Assembly: GCA_949281375.1 (NCBI GenBank)
Contig: CASDLT010000024.1
Span: forward strand, 62,001-126,000
Length of the DNA: 64,000 bases
Source of the DNA: an uncultured Nitrosomonas sp.
Lineage (GTDB): Bacteria; Pseudomonadota; Gammaproteobacteria; Burkholderiales; Nitrosomonadaceae
Direction of reading: 5' to 3'
The stretch's first letter is position 1. Each line of letters starts with the position of its first letter. Shown here piece by piece: positions 49,234 through 59,201 of the stretch. Under the pieces are notes generated by a model that had not been told where the DNA came from, searched no databases, and saw only the letters and a list, made by a program, of their open reading frames with translations. Position numbers and translations under genes: made by a program.

Positions 49234-49638
49234 ATGATTGCAAAAATTCTCGCATTGACGGTTTTATTGTTCTTGACAGGGTGTTCGTATCTTCCGCCTA
49301 TTTTGTACAAAATCGACGTCCAACAAGGTAATGTCATTACCGAAGAAATGCTTGACAAGCTTAAGCCGGGCATGACTAAAGCTCAGGTTCTTTTTGTGCT
49401 GGGATCACCGCTCATTGTCGATACGTTTCGTGATAACCGCTGGGATTATGTATATATATTCCGCGAAAAAGGAAAACTGGTCGAACAGAAACGACTCACT
49501 ATTTTTTTTGAAAATGACAAGATCGTCCATATAGAAAATCACCTGACGTTTTCCAAGCATTCGACGGTTACCGCGCCAGCTGCAACCGAATCAAAAACGG
49601 AACAGATCCAGGTGGACACTGCAACTCCAGCCAAATAA
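49234..49638 (+). CDS. bamE: Outer membrane assembly lipoprotein BamE
   Basis: A lipoprotein of 134 residues, part of the BAM complex that inserts beta-barrel proteins. The start at 49234 gives a signal peptide with lipobox LTGC; a TTG at 49210 would only lengthen it. The SmpA/OmlA domain is clear: KIDVQQGNVITEEMLDKLKPGMTKAQVLFVLGSPL in parts, DTFRDNRWDYVYIF and LTIFFENDKI. The C-terminal Ala/Thr-rich tail is not conserved. dapB follows after 45 bases. Confidence 0.94.
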   Translation: MIAKILALTVLLFLTGCSYLPPILYKIDVQQGNVITEEMLDKLKPGMTKAQVLFVLGSPLIVDTFRDNRWDYVYIFREKGKLVEQKRLTIFFENDKIVHIENHLTFSKHSTVTAPAATESKTEQIQVDTATPAK

Positions 49639-49671
49639 CTGGTTGATTTATTTTTTAAATACACGACATAG

Positions 49672-50490
<819 letters not shown>

Positions 50491-50532
50491 TCGGCTGTTC
50501 TTATCTCATTCCAGTCCCGTTCACGCTTAATC

Positions 50533-51336
50533 ATGGCGACCTATGCCATAGGTGATCTGCAGGGTTGTTTTACTGCCTTTCGCCACCTGCTCGATATCAT
50601 CCGATTCGATCCGGCGCAGGACAAACTTTGGCTGGTCGGCGACATCGTCAATCGTGGCCCTGACTCTCTGTCTCTATTACGGTATATCAAACAAGCTGGA
50701 AATTCCATGCTGGTGGTGCTGGGAAATCATGATCTGCATCTATTGACAGTCGCCGCAGGCATGGCGGCAAGCCACCCTAGCGACACCCTCCAATCCATTC
50801 TGGACGCACCTGACCGGGACGAATTATTAGCGTGGCTACGCCAGCAAAAACTATTTCACGTCGAAAATCAATTTGCCATGGTGCATGCTGGCCTCTTACC
50901 TGGCTGGTCAATTGCACACGCTCAGCATTTGGCCGCTGAAGTGGAAACAGCCATGCGTCACGACGACGGCCGGGAGCTGCTGGCTCACATGTATGGTAAC
51001 GAACCCAATTATTGGCAAGAAAACTGGCGGGGTTATACTCGCTTGAGGGTCATCATCAACGCAATGACACGGATGCGTGTTTGCACACTCGATGGCCATA
51101 TGAACTTTGCGTTCAAAGCAGAACCCCAATCGTTGGCAAGGGAATATATCCCTTGGTTTGACCACCCACAACGGGCCAGTCAAGACCACATCATCATTTG
51201 CGGTCATTGGTCTGCGCTCGGATTGCACATCACCGACAATCTCATTGCTCTGGATACAGGATGCGTCTGGGGTAAGCAGTTGACGGCTATTCGGCTGGAA
51301 GATCGGAAAATTTTTCAGTTTTCTTGTGCGGAATAG
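50533..51336 (+). CDS. apaH: Bis(5'-nucleosyl)-tetraphosphatase, symmetrical
   Basis: A metallophosphoesterase of 267 residues that splits Ap4A into two ADP and also removes alarmone-type caps from RNA. The metal-binding blocks are in order: YAIGDLQGC (4-12), WLVGDIVNRGPDS, VLGNHDLHLL, and late HWSALGL and ALDTGCVWG. The last 50 bases overlap the 3' end of the convergent acyltransferase gene. The ATG has no strong ribosome-binding site. apaG and ksgA, common neighbours, are absent. Confidence 0.95.
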   Translation: MATYAIGDLQGCFTAFRHLLDIIRFDPAQDKLWLVGDIVNRGPDSLSLLRYIKQAGNSMLVVLGNHDLHLLTVAAGMAASHPSDTLQSILDAPDRDELLAWLRQQKLFHVENQFAMVHAGLLPGWSIAHAQHLAAEVETAMRHDDGRELLAHMYGNEPNYWQENWRGYTRLRVIINAMTRMRVCTLDGHMNFAFKAEPQSLAREYIPWFDHPQRASQDHIIICGHWSALGLHITDNLIALDTGCVWGKQLTAIRLEDRKIFQFSCAE

Positions 51337-52081
51337 GCAACGACAAAGCGTCTGCGATTGCCCTTTCGGCTAATCGCGCTAGCTCGCGCCGGTTTTTGCT
51401 GCCGCACGCAATGGGTTGACTAAACGTTACCTCTGCGACGATATTCGGTTGGCTAAGAATATTCTGTAACGATACCCACAAGGACGGATCGATATAAGCA
51501 GCTTGCTCACATACGCCTCCTGTTGCAATGCGATAGCCGATCGCCACCGGGTACAGCAATGCATCCGCTGTAATCGCGGATTGTAATAAGGAGGCATGAA
51601 AATGATACAGCTGCTTGCCGTTCGTCGTCGTTCCTTCAGGAAATACCGTCACTCGTTCACTAGTTTCCAATACATCACTGATGTGCTGATTGATGCGCAA
51701 GGTATCGCTTCGCCTTGAACGCTCGATGAATAACGTTCCAACGTTTTTGCTCAACAAACCCAACAGAGGCCAACGGCTGATTTCTGCTTTGGCGACAAAA
51801 CGCGTCGGACATGTTGCCATCAATACGCATACATCGAGCCACGACACATGGTTGGCCGCAAATAAAGCCCGCGGAATCTCCCAGCCGGGCACGCGCCCGT
51901 GATAACGCAATTTAATATTGAGAATCGTCAATAAATGTGTCGCCCATCGCTGCATCATGGTTCGCTGAACAGATACTGGAAAATATGGATAAACAATGGA
52001 TTGCAGATATCCTGAACCCACATGGCAGCATAATTTCAACAGCCGGATTGAACGCAGTAGGAAAGGTGTGGTGTTCTGCAT
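51287..52081 (-). CDS. 1-acyl-glycerol-3-phosphate acyltransferase-type protein
   Basis: A PlsC-family acyltransferase of 264 residues. The catalytic HX4D is NHVSWLD (about 77-83), followed by FVAKAEISRWPLLG, GTLFIERSRRSDT and the FPEGTTTNG block that binds the acyl acceptor phosphate. An N-terminal hydrophobic stretch likely ties it to the membrane. It would transfer a fatty acyl group to a lysophospholipid or a related acceptor; several paralogues usually exist, so the exact acceptor is open. The final 50 bases overlap apaH on the other strand. Confidence 0.88.
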   Translation of the reverse strand: MQNTTPFLLRSIRLLKLCCHVGSGYLQSIVYPYFPVSVQRTMMQRWATHLLTILNIKLRYHGRVPGWEIPRALFAANHVSWLDVCVLMATCPTRFVAKAEISRWPLLGLLSKNVGTLFIERSRRSDTLRINQHISDVLETSERVTVFPEGTTTNGKQLYHFHASLLQSAITADALLYPVAIGYRIATGGVCEQAAYIDPSLWVSLQNILSQPNIVAEVTFSQPIACGSKNRRELARLAERAIADALSLPIPHKKTEKFSDLPAE

Positions 52082-52436
52082 GCCTGTGAAAGATGCGATC
52101 GCACAAATATCTAGTCAATTCAAATTAACGCGATGTTGTATAGTGCTATCAGTTAGTTACCTACTATTTATTGATGAAGATTATTAATTTAAACAGATAA
52201 CCTACTATAAATAAAAAATTATTATCATTAATTCTTATTCATATCCGTACAAATATATCGTAAAATACGCGCAAATTTTTGTACTGCATCATCGCCGCAC
52301 TTTGTGAGTGTTCATTTGAATGAGTGATTATAACGTAATACATCGGAGTCATTGATTTGAATCTGAAGGATTGGCAGCACACTCCGGCAGATCGGGTTAT
52401 TGCAAAAGATTTATTAACCATTGGAGATGAGATCAA
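52082..52436. other. AT-rich divergent gap upstream of pbpG
   Basis: Strongly AT-rich, with no gene. ATTATTATCATTAATTC near 52215-52232 is weakly like a Fur box (about 13 of 19 positions by eye), which is not much above chance in such DNA. GGAGATGAGATCAA directly precedes the pbpG start. Confidence 0.4.
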
Positions 52437-53285
52437 ATGAAGCAAGTCATCCTGCTTTTAAGCGTCTTTTTATCATGTTCTCAGATTGCAGTAGCCCAAA
52501 AAAACAATTTGGATCTCAAATCGCAGGCGGCCATCGTCTTCAATGCACACGATGCTCGAATCATCTATGACAAAAATGCCGATAAAGTAATGCCCATCGC
52601 ATCCATCACAAAACTCATGACCGCGATGGTCACGCTGGATGCGCGATTATCTCCTCATGAACGAATCACCATCACCAAAGCAGATGTCGATACGCTGAAA
52701 GGCACGTCGTCACGGCTGCCGGTCGGCAGCAGTTACGCGCGTCACGAACTGTTGCGCCTTGCACTGATGTCGTCGGAAAACCGTGCTGCGGCTGCTTTGG
52801 GACGCACCTATCCTGGTGGCATCCATGCTTTCATCAAAGCAATGAATCACAAAGCCAAACAAGTCGGCATGACCAACAGCCGCTTTGTCGATTCGACGGG
52901 ACTGAACAGTAATAATGTGGCCACAGCCCGCGACTTGGCAAAAATGGTTTCGGCTTCCAATAGATATACCGTGATCCGCGAATTTTCCACCACATCCAAA
53001 CATATCGTATCGTCTGGCAATAAGCGCGGCCCGCTGCAGTATGTCAATTCCAACAGCCTGGTGCGTCATCAAGATTGGGCGATCAATGTCTCCAAAACCG
53101 GTTATTTGAGTGAAGCCGGACGCTGCCTCGTGATGCAGGCCGACATCTCCGGACAGCCCACAGTCATCGTGTTACTGAATTCCTGGGGAAAAAATACCCG
53201 TATTGGTGATGCCAATCGCGTCAAAAAATGGATTGAAAGCAATCACAAGGTTGCAGATTCCTCTTCCAGAATCAAGCGCATCTAA
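52437..53285 (+). CDS. pbpG: D-alanyl-D-alanine endopeptidase (penicillin-binding protein 7-like)
   Basis: A peptidase S11 family protein of 282 residues that cuts D-Ala-meso-DAP crosslinks in the periplasm. A signal peptide ends near residue 20 (IAVAQ). The three active-site motifs are intact: SITK (56-59) with the nucleophile Ser56, SEN (113-115) and KTG (220-222). The short length without the C-terminal beta domain of DacA fits PbpG. TTGGAGATGAG precedes the ATG. It converges on the carboxypeptidase gene with 47 bases between the stops. Confidence 0.92.
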   Translation: MKQVILLLSVFLSCSQIAVAQKNNLDLKSQAAIVFNAHDARIIYDKNADKVMPIASITKLMTAMVTLDARLSPHERITITKADVDTLKGTSSRLPVGSSYARHELLRLALMSSENRAAAALGRTYPGGIHAFIKAMNHKAKQVGMTNSRFVDSTGLNSNNVATARDLAKMVSASNRYTVIREFSTTSKHIVSSGNKRGPLQYVNSNSLVRHQDWAINVSKTGYLSEAGRCLVMQADISGQPTVIVLLNSWGKNTRIGDANRVKKWIESNHKVADSSSRIKRI

Positions 53286-53332
53286 AAACCCCTGAACAGA
53301 TTGAGAGCACGGTCAGACGCAGCAGTATCCGT

Positions 53333-54838
53333 CTAACCTAAACCGTATATATCCCGGTACTTATGCTGCAGATGACTCAGGAAATGGTCTGGATTCAATG
53401 ACTCTCCGGTCACACGCTGCACCAGCTCATGCGGTGCATACAACCGGCCCTGACGGTGAATTTTTTCATTCAGCCAGGCTTTGGTGGGCGCAAAATTTCC
53501 TGCAGTAATCTGATCTTCAGTATCTGGTTGGTCACGCAGCAACGTTTTATAAAACTGACATGCATACATCGCGCCTAGCGTATACGAAGGAAAATACCCA
53601 AAGGCACCGCTGCCCCAATGTGAATCCTGCAACACGCCCAATACATCAGAAGGAGGAATGATTCCGAGATACTGCTGCATCAGTTCATTCCAGATCTGCG
53701 GCAACTCATCGACCTGCATCGTGCCGTCAAATAATCCCCGCTCGATCTCATAGCGTAAAATGATATGCAGCGGATATGTCACCTCATCTGCCTCCACCCG
53801 GATGAAACTCGGCTTGCATGTATTAAGCGCGCGATAAAATGCATCGATCGTCACATTGCGCAAGTGATCAGGAAATGCTTCTCGGATCGCAGCAAAGTAA
53901 TGTGTACAGAAAGGTTTGCCTTGAGCAATCATGCGCTCCCAGAACAATGATTGCGACTCATGAATTCCCATCGTCAGCGATTCCGCCGCCGGCACATCTC
54001 CCCATGCATAAGGACGCCCTTGTTCATACAGGGCATGACCGGTTTCATGAATGACCGCATATAATGAGTCGATGAAATGCGTATCCTTATAACGCGTCGT
54101 AATGCGCACATCCGTTGGATGACTGCCGCCGCAGAAAGGGTGTACTGACACATCCATTCGGCCCTTTTCAAAATCGAAGCCAATATCCCGGCTGATTTTC
54201 CGCGCCAATGACTCTTGCCGTTCAATGGCAAAGTGACCCTGCAAGAATGATGTATCCGGCTGATGCGCTTGATCCTGAATGGCATTGATGAAAGGAATCA
54301 GCTCTTGTTTCAATCGATCAAAGATCGGCGTGATCATCGCCATCGTCGTGCCACGTTCAAACAGATCAATATTGGCATCATAGGGTTGCGATTCCGGCGC
54401 CACGCAATGCGCCCATTCTTTCTTCAAAGTCAGGAAACGCTTCAGCACGGGCGCAAAATCGGCAAAGCAGTTTTCCTGGCGCGCCGTGACCCAAATGCCA
54501 TGCCCAAGCGAACCCAATTCCGCCAGCTCCTGCACCAATTGCTTAGGCACTTTCGTTTCCAGCTCGTAACTGCGCAATGCTTCATGAATATTGCACTGCT
54601 CTATCGCGCCCCAGGCATCGGCAGTTTTCTCCCTAAGTTCACGCAAGCAATCTCCCAGCGCAGGATCCGTCATTCGTTCATGCAGCACGCCTGCCAGCGC
54701 GGATATTTGTTTTGCACGCGCTTCGCTCGCACCAACCGGCATCATCACTTCCTGATCCCAACCCAGCGTGCTCATCACACCATTCAAATGAGAAATTTCT
54801 TCCAATTTCTGAACTAATTGCTGATAGTGTTGATTCAT
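53333..54838 (-). CDS. M32-family metallocarboxypeptidase
   Basis: A protein of about 501 residues of the Taq/Pfu carboxypeptidase family, removing C-terminal residues from peptides in the cytoplasm. The zinc motif is VIHETGHALYEQG (HExxH form HETGH), with the preceding DVRITTRY and following GIHESQSLFWE, both conserved, and a C-terminal QDSHWGSGAFGYFPSYTLG, quoted in part. Starts at 54844 and 54838 are both possible; GGGA is 9 bases before the second. The upstream frame to 54904 is not conserved. Zinc or cobalt is the usual metal. Confidence 0.92.
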   Translation of the reverse strand: MNQHYQQLVQKLEEISHLNGVMSTLGWDQEVMMPVGASEARAKQISALAGVLHERMTDPALGDCLRELREKTADAWGAIEQCNIHEALRSYELETKVPKQLVQELAELGSLGHGIWVTARQENCFADFAPVLKRFLTLKKEWAHCVAPESQPYDANIDLFERGTTMAMITPIFDRLKQELIPFINAIQDQAHQPDTSFLQGHFAIERQESLARKISRDIGFDFEKGRMDVSVHPFCGGSHPTDVRITTRYKDTHFIDSLYAVIHETGHALYEQGRPYAWGDVPAAESLTMGIHESQSLFWERMIAQGKPFCTHYFAAIREAFPDHLRNVTIDAFYRALNTCKPSFIRVEADEVTYPLHIILRYEIERGLFDGTMQVDELPQIWNELMQQYLGIIPPSDVLGVLQDSHWGSGAFGYFPSYTLGAMYACQFYKTLLRDQPDTEDQITAGNFAPTKAWLNEKIHRQGRLYAPHELVQRVTGESLNPDHFLSHLQHKYRDIYGLG

Positions 54839-54961
54839 TGCCATTCTTCCCATCCCGTTTTCACAATGTTTACGACCCGTCTCACCAGCCTCAGCTAGCG
54901 CCAAATCCGCAAGCCCAGTATCATAGCAATTTTAAGCATCCTCATTCATAGAGACGCCGTC

Positions 54962-55411
54962 ATGCTCTGGATAAAATCACTACACATCATTTTCATGGTC
55001 ACCTGGTTTGCGGGGCTGTTCTACCTGCCTCGTTTATTCGTCTATCATGCTTCTTGCGAAGACCAGCCTGGCAACGAACGCTTCAAGATCATGGAACGCA
55101 AGCTCTATTATGGCATCATGACGCCAGGTGCCGTACTGACAGTAGTTTTCGGCGTATGGTTATGGCTGGGCTACGGTTTTTCGGGAAGCTGGTTGCATGC
55201 CAAGCTGGCGCTGGTGCTGGTGCTGATCATTTACCATTATTGCTGCGGGAAGTTCGTCTCTGCATTCAAAAACGACGCCAATCGACATGGGCATGTGTTT
55301 TACCGCTGGTTCAACGAATTCCCCGTGCTGATCCTGTTCGCGGTAGTCATGCTGGTGGTGGTCAAACCGGATTTGGCAGAATTGATCACGACGATCAGCA
55401 ATAACAACTGA
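54962..55411 (+). CDS. hemJ: Protoporphyrinogen IX oxidase HemJ
   Basis: A four-helix membrane protein of 149 residues, of the UPF0093/CopD-like family, that oxidises protoporphyrinogen IX to protoporphyrin in heme synthesis. The opening MLWIKSLHIIFMVTWFAGLFYLPRLFVYH is family standard (given in parts: SLHIIFMVTWFAGLF with the conserved His, YLPRLFVYHA). AKLALVLVLIIYHYCCG and YRWFNEFPVLILFAVVMLVV follow, in parts. Heme demand is high in bacteria rich in cytochromes. It stands alone, divergent from the carboxypeptidase. Confidence 0.92.
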   Translation: MLWIKSLHIIFMVTWFAGLFYLPRLFVYHASCEDQPGNERFKIMERKLYYGIMTPGAVLTVVFGVWLWLGYGFSGSWLHAKLALVLVLIIYHYCCGKFVSAFKNDANRHGHVFYRWFNEFPVLILFAVVMLVVVKPDLAELITTISNNN

Positions 55412-55536
55412 TAAATGCAAAAAGGCATGCTTCAGGGTGCAAATTGCTCATCAGTCCTTCTGTGCAGTGTTGTTTTTGAGCTTCTGTTGGCTGTTATTAC
55501 TATTTCACGAAATGATCGATTACTGCTGTCAAAATC

Positions 55537-56070
55537 TCAATCATCAGTCACTGGCTGCCCGGGAAACAACACATCCGTAAATCCAAATTGGCGGAAATTC
55601 TTGATGCGCATCGGATAGAGTATGCCCTGCAGATGATCGCATTCATGCTGCACGACTCTGGCATGAAAGCCGCTGACGGTTCGGTCGATGGCTGTGCCAT
55701 ACTGATCTACGCCTTGATAGCGTAACTGCGCATACCGCGGCACCATTCCCCGCATGCCGGGGACACTCAGGCAACCTTCCCAGCCTTCTTCCTGCTCTTC
55801 GGACAGCGGCGTCAGCCGCGGATTGAGCAACACCGTAAAGGGTACCTCGTCGGCATTTGGATAGCGCTGATTCTTTTCAAACCCAAAAATCACAACTTGC
55901 ATGCTCACGCCGATCTGCGGCGCAGCCAGGCCGGCGCCATGCAGTGACGCCATGGTATCTTGCATATCTTTGATCAAGCTATGCAATTCGAGCGTATCGA
56001 ATCGCTCCACGGGCTTGGCCACTTGCAGTAATACAGGCTCACCCATTTTAAGGACTGGTTTAATCGCCAT
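55537..56070 (-). CDS. def: Peptide deformylase
   Basis: A metalloprotease of 177 residues that removes the formyl group from new polypeptides. All three signature boxes are present: [19 protein letters not shown] with the metal Cys, and [11 protein letters not shown] with the two metal His and catalytic Glu. The 5' end overlaps the mtnP 3' end by 11 bases, so the pair is translationally coupled. It is the last gene of the hpt-mtnP-def operon. fmt, the usual partner of def, is not here, so a second def copy elsewhere is possible. Confidence 0.96.
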   Translation of the reverse strand: MAIKPVLKMGEPVLLQVAKPVERFDTLELHSLIKDMQDTMASLHGAGLAAPQIGVSMQVVIFGFEKNQRYPNADEVPFTVLLNPRLTPLSEEQEEGWEGCLSVPGMRGMVPRYAQLRYQGVDQYGTAIDRTVSGFHARVVQHECDHLQGILYPMRIKNFRQFGFTDVLFPGQPVTDD

Positions 56071-56806
56071 GACAGCTCACGACATGTTCTAAAATATTTC
56101 TGACTCCGACCATCGCTTTTTCAAGCACGGCATAAATTTCCCTGAGCGGAATGGCAGAGATGTTGGTACCCCGACCGGCCGCATAATTGGCAACCACTGC
56201 GATGGTAGCGTACTGTAAGCCGAGCTCTCTCGCCAAGGCCGTCTCCGGCATACCGGTCATGCCCACCATATCCGCACCGTCGCGCTCAAGCCGGATGATT
56301 TCAGCCGCTGTTTCCAGCCGCGGTCCTTGTGTCGCAGCATACACCCCACCCTGGGCAACGTTCTCATTGGCCAGCTCGGAAGCCCGCAATATCAATGCCC
56401 GTGTCGGTTGACTGTACGGCAATGTAAAATCGACATGCCGGACACGCTGGTCTTTATCGCCAAAATAGGTGAATTCACGCCCATAAGTATAATCGACGAT
56501 CTGGTCAGGAATCACCAAGCTGCCCGGCACCAGATCTGAGCGAATGCCTCCGACCGATGCGACTGCAATCACGTGCGACGGCTGCAAAGAATGTAACGCC
56601 CAGATATTTGCGCGATAATTGATGGCGTGCGGCGGAATCGTGTGTCCGTGACCGTGCCGGGCCAAAAAAACGATATCCTGATCTTTCATTTTGCCGAATG
56701 TTAAAGGGCCTGAAGGTTCGCCATAAGGAGTACGGATGATCTGCCGGTGAGATATCTCGAGACAGGACAATTGCGTCAAACCGCTGCCACCGATGATTGC
56801 CAACAT
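56060..56806 (-). CDS. mtnP: S-methyl-5'-thioadenosine/thioinosine phosphorylase
   Basis: A nucleoside phosphorylase of 248 residues that splits methylthio-nucleosides, by-products of polyamine synthesis, using phosphate. Motifs: [35 protein letters not shown], quoted in parts, and [12 protein letters not shown]. The segment [18 protein letters not shown] followed by VANYAAG is close to the proteobacterial enzymes that prefer methylthioinosine over methylthioadenosine. The neighbouring hypoxanthine phosphoribosyltransferase would salvage the hypoxanthine made by such an enzyme. It starts one base after the hpt stop. Confidence 0.9.
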   Translation of the reverse strand: MLAIIGGSGLTQLSCLEISHRQIIRTPYGEPSGPLTFGKMKDQDIVFLARHGHGHTIPPHAINYRANIWALHSLQPSHVIAVASVGGIRSDLVPGSLVIPDQIVDYTYGREFTYFGDKDQRVRHVDFTLPYSQPTRALILRASELANENVAQGGVYAATQGPRLETAAEIIRLERDGADMVGMTGMPETALARELGLQYATIAVVANYAAGRGTNISAIPLREIYAVLEKAMVGVRNILEHVVSCHGD

Positions 56807-56807
56807 G

Positions 56808-57353
56808 CTAGTCCTTTACCGCATAAAGAGCAGGCAAATTCCGCCATGCGCCTTGGATATCCATGCCACAACCAAACACATAGCGATTGGGTACCCTAAG
56901 ACCGACAAAATCAGCCTGAAACGACTTAGGCCCGGACGTCTCTTTTTCTACCAGCACAGCGCTATAAAATGCCTGTGCGCCGTTTCTCAAAATCTGCTCG
57001 CGGATAGCCATCAGCGTAACGCCTTCATCAAGAATGTCATCTAATACTAAAACGGTTCTGTCGTCCAAGACTTCGGGCGGCCTAACCAGCCATTTAATTT
57101 CGCCACCTTGCATGCGGTTGTCGTAACGTGTTACATGGACGTAATCAAAATCCAGCGGAAAATGCAGCTGCGGCAATAATTGCCCCGCAAACACAACTGC
57201 ACCGCGCATGACACACATCACCAATGGCTGTTGTTCGGATAATTCCGTGGTGATATCCGCAGCCAAACGCTCTACTGTCTGCATGATCGTTGATTCGGAA
57301 TGAATAATCTCCGCTGCTGCCAGTATTTGCCTTGCTTCGAGAGCATTCATCAT
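56808..57353 (-). CDS. hpt: Hypoxanthine-guanine phosphoribosyltransferase
   Basis: A protein of 181 residues that converts hypoxanthine or guanine with PRPP to IMP or GMP. The PRPP loop is VLVLDDILDEGVTL, with VMRGAVVFAGQL upstream and VEKETSG and FVGLRVPNRYVFGCGMD near the end. The start at 57353 or 57350 is taken; an upstream frame to 57386 is unlikely. It lies first in the operon with mtnP and def. The pairing with a methylthio-nucleoside phosphorylase suggests a purine salvage unit. Confidence 0.92.
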   Translation of the reverse strand: MMNALEARQILAAAEIIHSESTIMQTVERLAADITTELSEQQPLVMCVMRGAVVFAGQLLPQLHFPLDFDYVHVTRYDNRMQGGEIKWLVRPPEVLDDRTVLVLDDILDEGVTLMAIREQILRNGAQAFYSAVLVEKETSGPKSFQADFVGLRVPNRYVFGCGMDIQGAWRNLPALYAVKD

Positions 57354-57642
57354 TAATTTATTTGCACTGATTGAGTAGCTAAACACATCGGAATGGAAGT
57401 CAAATCGTTTCTTTTGATCCAGATTGCTGTCGACGGCAAGGTTGAATTTTACGCAAAATACGATCGGTCGTGAGGATATCGTTGCCTCTACAGGCCGAAT
57501 TGTCAGCAGAAAAAGCGAAGATGTCTAGCGCGCCAGCTGATTCGCGGCGTATCCCAGCTTTAAAAAAGATAGTTTTTGTATAAAGACAAACTGAACGAGT
57601 GCGATAATTGACCAATTTTTCCGAATCAACGGATCAATGTCA

Positions 57643-58080
57643 TTACTGGGAGCGATCAGGAGAACTGGGGTGAATACCGACTCCATATTCATACACCAGC
57701 TTACCTCCCATCCATCCCGCACTGCACAGAAAAATCAATCCCGCCACCGATGATGCTATTGCCAGCGATCCGGGTTGTTCGAGTTGAGTACCGTCCAGAC
57801 GAAGAAATAAGCTGACCGCGTAAAAAGACCAGCTCGTCAGAATTAAAATCATATGTTGATTGGCGATTTTGGCGGCTGGACTTTGCGAATCAATTTTTCC
57901 AAGCTCAACCAGGCCGGTTACCATGGCGAGCAGTGCGGTCATCGTTCCGATAACCAGCAACACCCCCGCCACCCATCCGACTTGTTCATGGGTAAATAAA
58001 CTGGCAATGTCGCCGAGCGTGGCAAGAAACCAGGTTGCCACGGGAAAATGAACCAGCATGGGATGGATGGGGTGTTTCAT
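57643..58080 (-). CDS. DUF2231 membrane protein
   Basis: A protein of 145 residues with four membrane helices (about 10-28, 38-58, 75-95, 108-126). The start MKHPIHPMLVHFPVATWFLATLGD with two His near the membrane edge is typical of DUF2231, a family whose members may bind heme or metals but have no settled role. It is transcribed with the 112-residue membrane protein 20 bases upstream, and both diverge from a Cys-rich regulator. TAAAACATG-type context offers no strong ribosome-binding site, though AAAGGAT lies 5 bases upstream. Confidence 0.82.
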   Translation of the reverse strand: MKHPIHPMLVHFPVATWFLATLGDIASLFTHEQVGWVAGVLLVIGTMTALLAMVTGLVELGKIDSQSPAAKIANQHMILILTSWSFYAVSLFLRLDGTQLEQPGSLAIASSVAGLIFLCSAGWMGGKLVYEYGVGIHPSSPDRSQ

Positions 58081-58100
58081 GTTTTATCCTTTCGCTGTAA

Positions 58101-58439
58101 TTAGAATAGCATGCTCAACAATGTCAGGAACCCTGCCACTGCAATACCGGCATGGATGAGCACGACGTTCTTGGGCGCAACACTGCCTTTGACGTGAATC
58201 GATGCCAGATAAAATCCGCCCAGCGCCGCAATGACCAGCAAACCCAGCGCCGCTGTTATACGCGTGTCCCCGGAGCCTTCGAGGAACAGCATGATTAGCA
58301 TGACCAAACCGGTTGCACCCAACAAAGCATGGACAATCGATATCGACCAGGGCGCTAGCTGACCCGCGAATACTTTCAGGGCCAGCACGACACCGCCAAT
58401 CGCAGCAATGGCTAAAACTATGAGCGTATAGGTAAGCAT
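58101..58439 (-). CDS. Small four-helix membrane protein
   Basis: A protein of 112 residues, almost entirely hydrophobic, with four predicted helices (about 3-24, 31-50, 61-80, 89-110). His residues lie in VHALLG and ASIHVKG and IHAGIAV, spaced so they could face each other across helices, as in small heme or copper proteins, but this is speculation. A textbook AGGAGGAGAT sits just before the ATG, so translation should be strong. It is the first gene of a two-gene operon with the DUF2231 gene. I do not recognise the family. Confidence 0.75.
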   Translation of the reverse strand: MLTYTLIVLAIAAIGGVVLALKVFAGQLAPWSISIVHALLGATGLVMLIMLFLEGSGDTRITAALGLLVIAALGGFYLASIHVKGSVAPKNVVLIHAGIAVAGFLTLLSMLF

Positions 58440-58453
58440 TATCTCCTCCTTTT

Positions 58454-58466
58454 TTATAACTTATAA
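58454..58466. promoter_or_regulatory. Possible operator in the divergent gap
   Basis: TTATAACTTATAA, two copies of the palindromic hexamer TTATAA, lies in the 117-base gap between the membrane-protein operon and the regulator. Just beside it is a run with repeated ACTTTA/ACTTTT steps (58474-58504). Either could be a binding site for the regulator; nothing beyond position supports this. Confidence 0.3.
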
Positions 58467-58556
58467 TGTAGGGACTTTTACTTTACTTTATCTTTTACAA
58501 CTTTTGCAATAAAAATATGGCAAAACCAGCTCATTCAACTTTTTTAGAATATTAAA

Positions 58557-59201
58557 ATGTCTGCTCTCCCTTTTCTCGGCCAGAGCCAGCAATCGCTCGT
58601 CACCGTCCTGCTTCGTCATCGTAAGGGACTCACCGTCGACGAGTTATCGCAATTGTTATCGATTTCCCGCAACGCCGTTAATCAACACCTTTCCAGCCTG
58701 GCAAACAACGGTCTGATACAAAGCGCGCTATCGAGCAGCACAGGGGGGAGGCCGAGCAAAATCTATTCGTTATCGCCGAGTGGATTGGAGCTTTTCCAAA
58801 GACGTTACTCATTCATAGCCAAATTACTGATTTCCTGGGTCGACAAGAATCTGGGAGAAAATGAGCTGCAAGCGTGCCTGCAATCATTGGGCGAGCAAAT
58901 GGCAGGAGAATTCGAGAGCCGGGTCGCGAAACACATATCCGCCGCCGACCAGGTTCGCGAAGTGGCGGCGATTATGTGCGAACTGGGCTATGACGCCAGC
59001 GTCAAGGAACATCCCGGCAATGACAGCGAAATCATTGTCAATAACTGCATCTTTTATCAGTTGGCGGAAGAACATCAGGGAATATGCGAGCTGGATAAAA
59101 GTTTCCTCATGACGTTACTGAAAACCGAAATTCAGCATAAAGACTGCATCGTGCGAAAAGGAGATTACTGCTGTTTTGCCGTGGGCGGACAGTCTGGCTA
59201 A
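58557..59201 (+). CDS. SufR-like transcriptional regulator with C-terminal Cys cluster
   Basis: A protein of 214 residues of the COG2345 type. The N-terminal winged helix (about 10-80) carries TVDELSQLLSISRNAVNQHLSSLANNGLI, in parts, and the wing STGGRPSKIYSLS. The C-terminal half has cysteines at 164, 177, 197, 205 and 206 (NNCIFYQLAEEH, GICELD, KDCIVRKGDYCC), the arrangement that holds an iron-sulfur cluster in SufR relatives. It should therefore be a redox- or iron-sulfur-responsive repressor. It diverges from two small membrane proteins, its likely targets. There are no suf or isc genes nearby, so the regulon may differ from true SufR. Confidence 0.82.
   Translation: MSALPFLGQSQQSLVTVLLRHRKGLTVDELSQLLSISRNAVNQHLSSLANNGLIQSALSSSTGGRPSKIYSLSPSGLELFQRRYSFIAKLLISWVDKNLGENELQACLQSLGEQMAGEFESRVAKHISAADQVREVAAIMCELGYDASVKEHPGNDSEIIVNNCIFYQLAEEHQGICELDKSFLMTLLKTEIQHKDCIVRKGDYCCFAVGGQSG

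Noticed and set aside
52211-52235. A possible Fur box upstream of pbpG
   Set aside because: About 13 of 19 positions match by eye, in very AT-rich DNA, and the neighbouring genes are not iron-related.
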